Assembly (NCBI GenBank): GCA_943327025.2
Contig: CALPVO020000032.1
Location: forward strand, 1-12,670
From: Janthinobacterium lividum
Lineage (GTDB): Bacteria > Pseudomonadota > Gammaproteobacteria > Steroidobacterales > Steroidobacteraceae
Direction of reading: 5' to 3'
DNA: 12,670 nucleotides
The notes under the pieces were generated by a model. That model was not told where the DNA came from. It did no database searches and worked only from the letters and a program-made list of their open reading frames with translations. Made by a program: the position numbers and the translations under genes. This document shows, one piece after another, positions 6,201 through 12,527 of this stretch. Position 1 is the first letter of the stretch. Each line of letters opens with the position of its first letter.

Positions 6201-8150
6201 ATGTCTGCCAATGCACCGAAGCTGCCTACCAGCGCGCCCGGCTGGAAGGTCGAGGACAGCGCCGAGCTCTACCAGGTAGATGCCTGGGGTGGCGGCTACT
6301 TTGCAGTGAACCCGGCTGGTCACGTCGTGGTGCGCCCCGATCAGGACACGGCCCGCGAAATTGACCTGCACGAAGTCGTCGAAGGCCTGAAGGCCCGCGA
6401 CCTCACGGCCCCCGTCGTCGTGCGCTTTTCAGACATCCTTGCCCATCGACTGCGCCACCTACGCGATGCCTTCGCGCAGGCCATCAGTGAAAATGGCTAC
6501 CAAGGCAACTATGCCGCCGTGTTCCCCATCAAGGTGAATCAGCAGCGCCTCGTGGTCGAAGAGGTCTACCGCTACGGCGCTGAATACAATTTCGGTCTTG
6601 AGGCAGGCTCCAAGCCCGAGTTGCTAGCGGTCATGGCGCTCACGGAGGCCTCGCCGGGCAGGCTCATCATCTGCAATGGCTTCAAGGACGATAGTTATCT
6701 GGAAACGGTCACTCTTGCCGCCAAGCTCGGCCGCAACATCGTGCCCGTGGTGGAGAATTTCGAAGAATTGCCGCTCATCCTGAAGCATGCTGAAAAATAT
6801 GGCGTGCGTCCGCAGATTGGCGTTCGCGTGAAGCTCGCCTCCGAAGGCGCGGGCCGCTGGCGTGACAGCGCCGGCGACAAGAGCAAGTTCGGCCTGTTCA
6901 CCAGCGAGATACTGGAGGCCGTGGAAGTGCTGCGCGAACGCGGCATGCTCGACTGCCTCAAGCTAGTGCATTGCCACCCGGGGAGTCAGTTGCAGGACAT
7001 CCGCCGCGTGAAAGACGCGGTCAATGAACTGGCGCACGTGTATGCGGAGTTGAAAGAACTGGGCGCCGGCCTCGAGTACATCGACATCGGCGGCGGCCTT
7101 GGCGTGGACTATGACGGTAGCCGCAGCAACTATGAATCGTCGATGAATTACACGCTGAACGAGTATGCCTCGGACGTAGTTCACCGCGTCATGAGCGTCT
7201 GCGACGCGCGTGGCATTACGCACCCGACCATCATCAGCGAATCCGGTCGTGCCATCGCAGCGCACCACAGTGTGCTGATCTTCAACGTTCTCGGCAGCAG
7301 CCGCCTGGACCAATTCAAGGTCGCCGGTCAGGAAGACATCGACTGGCCCTCGGACGAAGAACTGCCGCAGCCAGTCCACGACCTGTTTGATGCTTATCGC
7401 TCCGTGAACGAGCGGCGGGTAGTGGAGTGTTACCACGACGCTCTAGAGGCACGGGAACAGGCACTCCAACTGTTCAACCTCGGCTACTTGTCGCTACGCC
7501 TGCGGGGGCTGGTGGAACGGCTGTTCTGGACCACCTGCGCGCGCGTCCGCGACGTGTGCCGCAAGTTGGACCGGGTTCCCGAGGAACTCGAGGACATCGA
7601 GGAGCGGTTGGCAGACATCTACTTCTGTAACTTCTCCCTGTTCCAGTCGCTGCCCGACAGTTGGGCCATCGACCACCTGTTCCCGCTCATGCCCATCCAC
7701 CGCCTTGGCGAAAAGCCGACGCGGCATGCGGTGCTGGCGGACATTACTTGCGATAGCGACGGCAAGATTGATCGCTTCGTCAGCATCAAGGATGTCAAGC
7801 GCACGCTGGAACTGCACCCCTTGGTGGAGGGCGGCGAATACTATCTGGCGGCGTTCTTGGTGGGCGCCTACCAAGAGACGCTCGGCGACCTGCACAACCT
7901 GTTCGGTGACACCCACGTGGTGCACATTCGCCTGGAGGAAGGCGGCGGCTGGTGGATCGAGGAGATCGTGAAGGGCGATACCGCCCACAAGGTCCTCGGC
8001 TACATGCAATACACCGATGATGTGCTCTATCCGCGTCTGGCCCGCGACTGCGAACGGGCCGTCCGTGAAGGCCGCCTGACTGTCCACGAGAGCCAGGCCC
8101 TTAAGCGCTTTTACGAGGCTGAATTGGACGGCTATGCCTACCTGGAATAG
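6201..8150 (+). CDS. speA: Biosynthetic arginine decarboxylase
   Basis: This 649-residue PLP enzyme (EC 4.1.1.19) converts L-arginine to agmatine and CO2. It belongs to the alanine-racemase-fold (fold III) SpeA family, and its length is close to E. coli SpeA. The PLP lysine is Lys111 in 'VFPIKVNQQRLVVEEV'. Other landmarks in order are 'LEAGSKPELLAVMAL', 'LVHCHPGSQLQDIR', 'YIDIGGGLGVDYDGS', 'IISESGRAIAAHHS' and 'DITCDSDGKIDRF', where Cys517 is the usual catalytic cysteine. The ending 'YEAELDGYAYLE' is typical. The protein appears complete, with every motif present. The ATG at 6201 follows AGGGGG at 8 nt. No agmatinase or agmatine deiminase/N-carbamoylputrescine amidase gene is in the window, so conversion of agmatine to putrescine must be encoded elsewhere. 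It shares a polyamine pathway with hss. Confidence 0.98.
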   Translation: MSANAPKLPTSAPGWKVEDSAELYQVDAWGGGYFAVNPAGHVVVRPDQDTAREIDLHEVVEGLKARDLTAPVVVRFSDILAHRLRHLRDAFAQAISENGYQGNYAAVFPIKVNQQRLVVEEVYRYGAEYNFGLEAGSKPELLAVMALTEASPGRLIICNGFKDDSYLETVTLAAKLGRNIVPVVENFEELPLILKHAEKYGVRPQIGVRVKLASEGAGRWRDSAGDKSKFGLFTSEILEAVEVLRERGMLDCLKLVHCHPGSQLQDIRRVKDAVNELAHVYAELKELGAGLEYIDIGGGLGVDYDGSRSNYESSMNYTLNEYASDVVHRVMSVCDARGITHPTIISESGRAIAAHHSVLIFNVLGSSRLDQFKVAGQEDIDWPSDEELPQPVHDLFDAYRSVNERRVVECYHDALEAREQALQLFNLGYLSLRLRGLVERLFWTTCARVRDVCRKLDRVPEELEDIEERLADIYFCNFSLFQSLPDSWAIDHLFPLMPIHRLGEKPTRHAVLADITCDSDGKIDRFVSIKDVKRTLELHPLVEGGEYYLAAFLVGAYQETLGDLHNLFGDTHVVHIRLEEGGGWWIEEIVKGDTAHKVLGYMQYTDDVLYPRLARDCERAVREGRLTVHESQALKRFYEAELDGYAYLE

Positions 8151-8503
8151 CGCACGCGTCGAAAATAACCAAAAAGAATGCTTGCATCCCGAAGGCAAGC
8201 CACCTAACATCCACCTTGGATCGTTCCCGCCTATCCGCTTCTAGGGCAGTCAAGTCGGGCAAAGGGTTCCGGTAATACCGGCATTTAAGAGCACAAGACA
8301 GTTCATTCCAGAGCGTCATTTGGCCCCCTGCGCCCCCACCACCTTCGAGTTGATCTGCGCACGTTCCACGGTACGGAGTCGTGTCGTGGCGCGTCCGGCT
8401 GCTTCCCGCAGTCGGCACGCCTTCGCACGCCTTCGAAAATAGCGACCCGCGGCTAGCGCGGCCTCTCCCGGCCGGCAGTTGCACGACGAGTGAGATAGGT
8501 TCG
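8151..8503 (+). other. 353-nt non-coding region: speA 3' flank and structured leader of the RRM gene
   Basis: No convincing gene is seen here. Hairpins visible on the plus strand are 8180-8200 (6 bp), 8269-8281 (CCGGT-AAT-ACCGG), 8366-8389 (10 pairs including two G-U, loop GAGT) and 8395-8415 (8 pairs including one G-U, loop TTCCC). A 10-bp tandem repeat (GCACGCCTTC twice) follows at 8415-8434. None is followed by a T tract, so no speA terminator is evident on the plus strand. The last 140 nt look like a folded 5' leader for the RNA-binding protein gene. Confidence 0.5.
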
Positions 8504-8965
8504 ATGACGACGATTTATGTGGGCAACCTTCCCTTCAGCGCGACCGAAGACGAAATCCGCCAGCTGTTCGAACAGTATGGCAAGGTGGAGTCGGTCAAGC
8601 TCATCAACGACCGCGAAACCGGCCGTCCCCGTGGCTTTTCCTTCGTCGAAATGCCGGCCAGCGATGCGCAGAACGCCATCGCCAAGACCAACGGCTTCTC
8701 GATGGGCGGTCGCCCGCTGCGCGTGAACGAGGCGCAAGAGCGTCCCCGTGGCCCGCGTCCGGGTGGCGGTGGTGGCGGCGGCGGCTTCGGCGGCGGCGGC
8801 GGTAGCCGTGGCGGCTTCGGCGGCGGCGGCGGTGGCGGCGGCTACGGCGGCGGTGGTGGCGGCGGCGGCTACGGCGGCGGTGGCCGCAGCGGCGGCGGCG
8901 GCGGCTACGGCGGTGGTGGCGGCGGCGGTGGTGGCTACGGCGGCGGTGGCCGCGGCGGCTACTAA
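8504..8965 (+). CDS. RRM RNA-binding protein with long glycine-rich tail
   Basis: This 153-residue protein has a single RNA recognition motif (about residues 2-78), with RNP2 'IYVGNL' (4-9) and RNP1 'RGFSFVEM' (43-50). RNP1 has Ser where the consensus often has Gly, but the aromatic RNA-stacking positions (Tyr5, Phe45, Phe47) are kept. Residues about 83-153 are an almost pure Gly tail punctuated by Phe, Tyr and Arg (GGYGGGG, GGGRSGG, ending GRGGY). It resembles eukaryotic glycine-rich and cyanobacterial Rbp proteins and would be disordered. It probably binds single-stranded RNA in the cytoplasm, and stress or cold induction is known for relatives. The ATG at 8504 starts the RRM fold exactly. 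An AGGT lies 4 nt before it, a weak ribosome binding site. A strong terminator at 9035-9064 ends the transcript. The frame is open further upstream, but that part has no RRM relation. Confidence 0.93.
   Translation: MTTIYVGNLPFSATEDEIRQLFEQYGKVESVKLINDRETGRPRGFSFVEMPASDAQNAIAKTNGFSMGGRPLRVNEAQERPRGPRPGGGGGGGGFGGGGGSRGGFGGGGGGGGYGGGGGGGGYGGGGRSGGGGGYGGGGGGGGGYGGGGRGGY
8758..8960 (+). repeat. Degenerate GGC/GGT tandem repeat encoding the Gly-rich tail
   Basis: About 200 nt consist almost entirely of GGC and GGT codons, interrupted by TTC, TAC, CGT/CGC and AGC in periodic blocks such as GGCTACGGCGGCGGTGG. The plus strand is very G-rich. Slippage length variation and G-quadruplex formation in the mRNA are plausible. 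Confidence 0.8.
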
Positions 8966-9034
8966 TCGCTCCCCAGCGTCAGCCGTGTTGCACCTTGCGT
9001 GCAATGCCTGAAGCTCAGTGCCTCTGGCACTAGG

Positions 9035-9064
9035 AAACCCCGCCGCAAGGCGGGGTTTCTTTTT
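9035..9064 (+). terminator. Rho-independent terminator of the RRM gene
   Basis: A perfect 10-bp stem AAACCCCGCC (9035-9044) / GGCGGGGTTT (9049-9058) with a GCAA tetraloop is followed by CTTTTT. It lies 70 nt after the RRM stop codon. A smaller perfect hairpin (AGTGCC-TCT-GGCACT, 9017-9031) sits just upstream. Confidence 0.95.
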
Positions 9065-9112
9065 GGGCCGCCGAATGATGTCATGGTCTCCCCTGCCACC
9101 CGGAGCCTGACC

Positions 9113-10018
9113 ATGCGCACCCTTCCTTCTCTGCTTCGTTCGCTGCCCACCTTAGCAGCTACTCTTTGGTTGGCCGGCTGCGCGACCGCACCCACCACCC
9201 CACCGAAACCTGAGCTACCTCCTGGCCCGGCGGTGACGGATGCAGCCACGATTGCCGCACTCGACCGCGCCATCGCGGGCAGCCATCGCCCAGAAGCCAA
9301 CCGCGCTCGAGATCAATACCGCCACCCGAAAGAAACCCTCGAATTCTTTGGGCTGCGCCACGACATGGCCGTACTTGAAGTGTGGCCAGGCGCTGGCGGC
9401 TGGTGGACCGAAATTCTCGCGCCAGTCCTGCGTGACAAAGGCCGCTACTACGCCGGCCAATGGGATCCAGACACCCAGAGCAAATACATTCAAGACGGGC
9501 TAAAGGAATACCAAACGAAGCTGGCTGCTCACCCGGAACTCTACGACCGTGTTCAGGTAACGGCCCTGCAGGCGCCCGCAAAACTTGCGCCCGTCCCCCC
9601 AGGCACGCTGGACATGGTCTTGACCTTCCGCAACTTGCACAACTGGATGGCACGAGACCAAGCACTGGATATGCTGCGCGCCATGTACACCGCCCTGAAG
9701 CCAGGTGGCATTCTTGGCATCAAGGACCACCGCGCAGACCCAGCGCTGCCAGTGGACCCGAAAGGCACGAACGGCTACATGAGCCAGCAGGTCGCTATCG
9801 ACCTCGCCGTGAAGGCGGGTTTCGAACTGATTGGTACCAGCGAGGTGAATGCCAACCCCAAGGACACCCGCGATTGGGAACAGGGCGTCTGGACCTTGCC
9901 CCCCGTGCTGCGCCTCGGCGACAAAGACCGTGAGAAATACTTGGCCATTGGGGAGAGCGACCGTTTCACACTGCGCTTCCGTAAACCGCTCGCGGCTGTT
10001 CCCGGACAAGTTCAATGA
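9113..10018 (+). CDS. Exported lipoprotein with SAM-methyltransferase fold (COG4798-like)
   Basis: This 301-residue protein begins with a clear lipoprotein signal sequence (lipobox LAGC, Cys23) and a Pro/Thr-rich linker. A class I methyltransferase-like domain follows: 'RARDQYRHPKETLEFFGLRH', motif I 'VLEVWPGAGGWWTEILAP' (about 87-104), 'LDMVLTFRNLHNW' (about 166-178) and 'ALKPGGILGIKDHR' (about 194-207). It ends 'ESDRFTLRFRKP'. This matches the 'predicted methyltransferase' family COG4798, whose members often carry signal peptides. Their substrate is unknown, and SAM is not known to be available outside the cytoplasm. The ATG at 9113 is preferred because GGAG lies 7 nt upstream and the signal peptide starts there; earlier in-frame ATGs at 9083 and 8999 lack such support. 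Its TGA overlaps the ATG of the next gene (ATGA), indicating translational coupling. Confidence 0.87.
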   Translation: MRTLPSLLRSLPTLAATLWLAGCATAPTTPPKPELPPGPAVTDAATIAALDRAIAGSHRPEANRARDQYRHPKETLEFFGLRHDMAVLEVWPGAGGWWTEILAPVLRDKGRYYAGQWDPDTQSKYIQDGLKEYQTKLAAHPELYDRVQVTALQAPAKLAPVPPGTLDMVLTFRNLHNWMARDQALDMLRAMYTALKPGGILGIKDHRADPALPVDPKGTNGYMSQQVAIDLAVKAGFELIGTSEVNANPKDTRDWEQGVWTLPPVLRLGDKDREKYLAIGESDRFTLRFRKPLAAVPGQVQ

Positions 10019-10668
10019 AACAACCCGCCCGCAGCCGCGCCAAGACGGCAACCAAGACCGCAAAGTCCACTAAGCGGACGACCGCGCTGCCACGGCGGAC
10101 TACTGCGCTGACCGCGCTTAAGCTGAAGCCGCTCCCACGTCAGCAACTGCCCGCGGACTTGGCGAAATACTTCGCCATTTGCGAAGAGAAGATCGGCTTC
10201 CTGCCAAACGTACTTGCTGCGTTCAGCTTCGATGCGGTGAAGTTGCGTGCCTTCAGTGACATGTACAACGACCTGATGTTGGGCGGTTCCGGGCTGAGCA
10301 AACTGGAACGGGAGATGGTGGCCGTGGTGGTATCCGCTGCGAACCAATGCCACTATTGTTTGGTAGCGCACGGGGCTGCAGTACGCGAGTTATCCGGCGA
10401 CCCCCTCCTCGGCGAAGAACTGGTGACCAACTGGCGGGTCGCGCCACTCACGCCTCGCCAACGGGCGATGCTGGAGTTCGCTCACCTGCTCACCGTCGCT
10501 CCCGCGGAGGTGGAGGAAGTGGACCGCGCTGCGCTGCGCGCTCACGGCCTCTCAGACCGCGACCTCTGGGACCTCGCGGCAGTAACGGCCTTTTTCAACA
10601 TGAGCAACCGCATCGCCAGTGCCGTGGACATGCGCCCAAACACGCAGTACCACGCACAGGCGCGTTGA
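10015..10668 (+). CDS. AhpD-like / carboxymuconolactone decarboxylase family protein (peroxidase-related)
   Basis: This 217-residue protein has a core (about 38-210) of the CMD/AhpD family, 'uncharacterized peroxidase-related' branch: 'AICEEKIGFLPNVLAAFSF', 'LSKLEREMVAVVVSAANQC', the redox motif Cys112-His-Tyr-Cys115 with His119 in 'CHYCLVAHGAAVRE', and 'LTPRQRAMLEFAHLLT'. The CxxC...His arrangement matches AhpD, where it supports disulfide chemistry. The actual substrate is unknown. The first ~35 residues are an unusual tail rich in Lys, Arg, Thr and Ala, recalling bacterial histone-H1-like tails. No internal ATG could remove it before the core, and it has no hydrophobic stretch, so it is not a signal peptide. 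The start overlaps the upstream stop (ATGA), so expression is coupled to the methyltransferase-like lipoprotein. The Nudix gene follows after 7 nt. Confidence 0.85.
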   Translation: MKQPARSRAKTATKTAKSTKRTTALPRRTTALTALKLKPLPRQQLPADLAKYFAICEEKIGFLPNVLAAFSFDAVKLRAFSDMYNDLMLGGSGLSKLEREMVAVVVSAANQCHYCLVAHGAAVRELSGDPLLGEELVTNWRVAPLTPRQRAMLEFAHLLTVAPAEVEEVDRAALRAHGLSDRDLWDLAAVTAFFNMSNRIASAVDMRPNTQYHAQAR

Positions 10669-10675
10669 AAACCGC

Positions 10676-11200
10676 ATGAACGGCAACCGCGGTCGGCAGT
10701 TCACGGGACGCGTGGTGCAAGTGGACGTCGAGGATGTCACCTTGCCCAACGGCCACGTGTCCACCTACGAGTTCGTCCGGCACCCAGGTGGCTCCGCCGT
10801 GGTGGCGCTGGACGAGCAACGCCGTGTCTGTCTGCTGCGGCAATGGCGCCCAGCGGTAGGCGAATGGGTCTGGGAACTGCCCGCCGGCAAGCGCGACCAT
10901 GGTGAGGACCCGGCAGAGACAGCCCGCCGTGAGTTGGCCGAGGAAGCCGGGAGGGTCGCCGCACGCTGGACGGACCTCGGCAGCCACTTCCCTTCGCCCG
11001 GCGTGTTCTGCGAAGTGCTGTATCTCTACTTGGCGGAGGGCCTAAGCGAAACACCGAGCGCGCTCGAACCCGGCGAAGTACTGGAAGTGCACTGGGTTCC
11101 TCTGGCGGAGGCTTGCGCGCAAGCACTCGAAGGACCCCTCCGCGACGCCAAGACCATCATAGGCTTGCTGCGCGCCGCCGCGTTGCGCCCCGAAATTTGA
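10676..11200 (+). CDS. Nudix hydrolase, ADP-ribose pyrophosphatase type
   Basis: This 174-residue cytoplasmic protein has a Nudix box at residues 71-93: Gly71, Glu77, Arg85-Glu86-Leu87, Glu89-Glu90 and Gly92, giving GX5EX7RELXEEXG. The last, usually hydrophobic, position is Arg93. The preceding 'LLRQWRPAVGEWVWELPAGK' and following 'PSPGVFCEVLYLYLAEGL' are typical of the NudF/ADP-ribose pyrophosphatase branch, which hydrolyses ADP-ribose to AMP and ribose-5-phosphate using Mg2+ held by the Glu residues. Other nucleoside diphosphate sugars are possible substrates. The ATG at 10676 lies 7 nt after the previous stop. An earlier in-frame ATG (10619) would overlap the AhpD-like gene by 50 nt and adds nothing conserved. 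The ribosome binding site is weak, in keeping with translational coupling. It is the third gene of the operon, and I see no terminator after it. Confidence 0.9.
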   Translation: MNGNRGRQFTGRVVQVDVEDVTLPNGHVSTYEFVRHPGGSAVVALDEQRRVCLLRQWRPAVGEWVWELPAGKRDHGEDPAETARRELAEEAGRVAARWTDLGSHFPSPGVFCEVLYLYLAEGLSETPSALEPGEVLEVHWVPLAEACAQALEGPLRDAKTIIGLLRAAALRPEI

Positions 11201-11333
11201 CAATAATCAGCAAATTGCGCCGTCTTTCTAAAATTTTCCAACTGGTTTAACATAGTCGTTGCAAAAGTAGATTATGTTCCCGGTGATGCCCAACCCCCGC
11301 AGCGGCTGCCGGTACAACGAAGGACGCCCCCAC
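11201..11333 (+). other. AT-richer intergenic segment upstream of the hypothetical gene
   Basis: This segment is clearly more AT-rich than its surroundings, especially 11201-11275, as expected for a promoter. It holds AT-rich words (TCTAAAATTTT, TAACATAGT, TAGATTATG). A perfect TTGACA straddles its left edge (11197-11202, overlapping the Nudix stop), but no -10 sits at correct spacing. No terminator for the Nudix operon is visible. A promoter for the 11334 gene probably lies here. Confidence 0.4.
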
Positions 11334-11663
11334 ATGAAAGACGATACGCGTAACCGTCTTCCCGGAACCAGCGAAAGCAATTCCGGCAGTGTGCGTTTTG
11401 ACGACCGTGGTAACGCCATCTGGCAGTGGAACGGCGAGGCGCAAGTCGACGGCAACCTAAGCGATCTCCTTGAAGATCTCGTGGTAGCCGAAGACGCCGT
11501 CACCCCCGACATTGCGCACAACACTAAGGGCTTGTCCTACGGCTACAACCCTTATCAGAGCGGCGTGCTCTACACCGGCGAACGTGAGAAGCGCCCCAAG
11601 CGGGACCTGCGCGAACTGTCGAAGTGGATTGCCATGAAGAAGGGTGTTCCACCCATCAAGTAA
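11334..11663 (+). CDS. Conserved hypothetical protein ('FDDRGNA' family)
   Basis: This 109-residue soluble protein has no signal peptide or membrane segment. I recognise the pattern but not a function: 'VRFDDRGNAIWQW' (about 20-32) near the N-terminus, a central acidic stretch ('LSDLLEDLVVAEDA'), 'SYGYNPYQSG' and a basic C-terminus ('KRPKRDLRELSKWIAMKK'). Small proteins with a FDxRGNAxWxW start and a GYNPY middle recur in betaproteobacteria, to my recollection without an assigned role. The bipolar charge might suit a partner-binding protein, but that is speculation. The ATG at 11334 is chosen because GAAGGA lies 9 nt upstream. An in-frame ATG at 11274 would add 20 residues with no conserved look. 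It is preceded by AT-rich, promoter-like DNA and converges on the HAD gene 45 nt away, so it is probably monocistronic. Confidence 0.8.
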   Translation: MKDDTRNRLPGTSESNSGSVRFDDRGNAIWQWNGEAQVDGNLSDLLEDLVVAEDAVTPDIAHNTKGLSYGYNPYQSGVLYTGEREKRPKRDLRELSKWIAMKKGVPPIK

Positions 11664-11708
11664 TCGGCCCAGAATCCGCCGGGGCCAGCGAATATCGACT
11701 AGATGGAG

Positions 11709-12446
11709 CTACGGGCTGCGACTTTGCAACTCGTCTTCTGCCATCAGCCAATCCATCATTTCCCAAAGATCCGCGAACTCGTGGTCGGCACGCTCCAGCC
11801 CCGCGGGCCACTGTTTCTCATGACGGTGTACCCAAGCAGTGGCCATACCGGCACTTCTGGCCCCCACCACGTCGGCGTGCGGGTCGTCGCCCACGTAGAG
11901 CCAGCGGCCCACCGGAATACCCGCACTTTCCGCTACCGCTTGGAACGCTCGAGGGTCGGGCTTGGCCACCCCCAATCCACGCGCCGAGAAGGCAGCGCGA
12001 AAGTGCTTGCCCAGTGAAGTCCGCGCTGGGTCAGCGTTGCCATTGCTCAGGACATAGAGCGGGAACCGCGTAGCCAGCCGTTCCAACGCCGCCGGCACCT
12101 CGGCATAAGGCTCCACGGCATGCCGTTCGGCGAAAAACACTTCGAAGGCAGCTGCCGCCATTGCCGTCGCGGCCGCCTCGCCGAGGCCCGCTGCCAGTGC
12201 CTGGCAACGCAGCGCTTCGGTGCGTAGCCAAGTCAGGTCATAGGCCCGTCCGGCGTGCAATCCAGCCACTTGTTCCCGCCAACGACGCATTTCGGCAATG
12301 GTTACCGCGGGCACCTGCCCCACGGGAACCACCGCCGGAAACTCGCGCGCCAGAAACGCGGCAGTCAACTTCTCTGCAGAGACGATGGCGGGAGCCACCG
12401 GCCACAGGGTATCGTCGAGGTCCAGACAGAGCGCGGAGTAAGGCAT
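11709..12446 (-). CDS. HAD-superfamily hydrolase (subfamily IA phosphatase)
   Basis: This 245-residue cytoplasmic protein carries the four HAD motifs: motif I 'LDLDDTLW' with nucleophile Asp9 and Asp11; motif II Ser134 in 'YVLSNGN'; motif III Lys162 in 'GVAKPDPRAF'; and motif IV Asp187-Asp188 in 'LYVGDDPHADVVGA'. A helical cap lies between motifs I and II (about 20-115), as in subfamily IA. It should be a Mg2+-dependent phosphatase for a small phosphometabolite. YigB-type flavin-pathway phosphatase and pyrimidine 5'-nucleotidase activities are both possible, and the sequence alone does not decide. The ATG at 12446 puts motif I six residues from the N-terminus, the normal position. A TTG at 12473 would add nine residues. 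Neither has a Shine-Dalgarno. It converges on the hypothetical gene to its left, and nothing indicates an operon. Confidence 0.9.
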   Translation of the reverse strand: MPYSALCLDLDDTLWPVAPAIVSAEKLTAAFLAREFPAVVPVGQVPAVTIAEMRRWREQVAGLHAGRAYDLTWLRTEALRCQALAAGLGEAAATAMAAAAFEVFFAERHAVEPYAEVPAALERLATRFPLYVLSNGNADPARTSLGKHFRAAFSARGLGVAKPDPRAFQAVAESAGIPVGRWLYVGDDPHADVVGARSAGMATAWVHRHEKQWPAGLERADHEFADLWEMMDWLMAEDELQSRSP

Positions 12447-12527
12447 GAGGGTTGGAAGTATGAACTGCACCAAGCAGCAAGCAAACTGGTGCGCACGGCG
12501 GGACGCAGCGCCTAGACAGCGGCATGC

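Noticed and set aside
8166..8200. Minus-strand terminator (hairpin 8180-8200 then ATTCTTTTTGG)
   Set aside because: The stem is only 6 bp, the T tract is offset by several bases, and there is no minus-strand gene upstream for it to end.
7494..8210. 238-codon minus-strand open frame opposite the 3' end of speA
   Set aside because: Antisense shadow of a fully conserved gene, with no recognisable family.
8381..8503. Upstream extension of the RRM protein to an ATG at 8381
   Set aside because: The added 41 residues are unrelated to any RRM protein and coincide with the stem-loops of the leader, while the RRM fold starts exactly at the ATG at 8504.
8999..9112. Upstream start (ATG 8999) for the methyltransferase-like lipoprotein
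   Set aside because: It would include the strong terminator inside the coding sequence and place the signal peptide internally. The ATG at 9113 has GGAG upstream and gives a proper lipoprotein signal.
11239..11262. Sigma-54 promoter (TGG ... TTGC) upstream of the hypothetical gene
   Set aside because: The spacing between the GG and GC elements is about 5 nt too long for the -24/-12 consensus.
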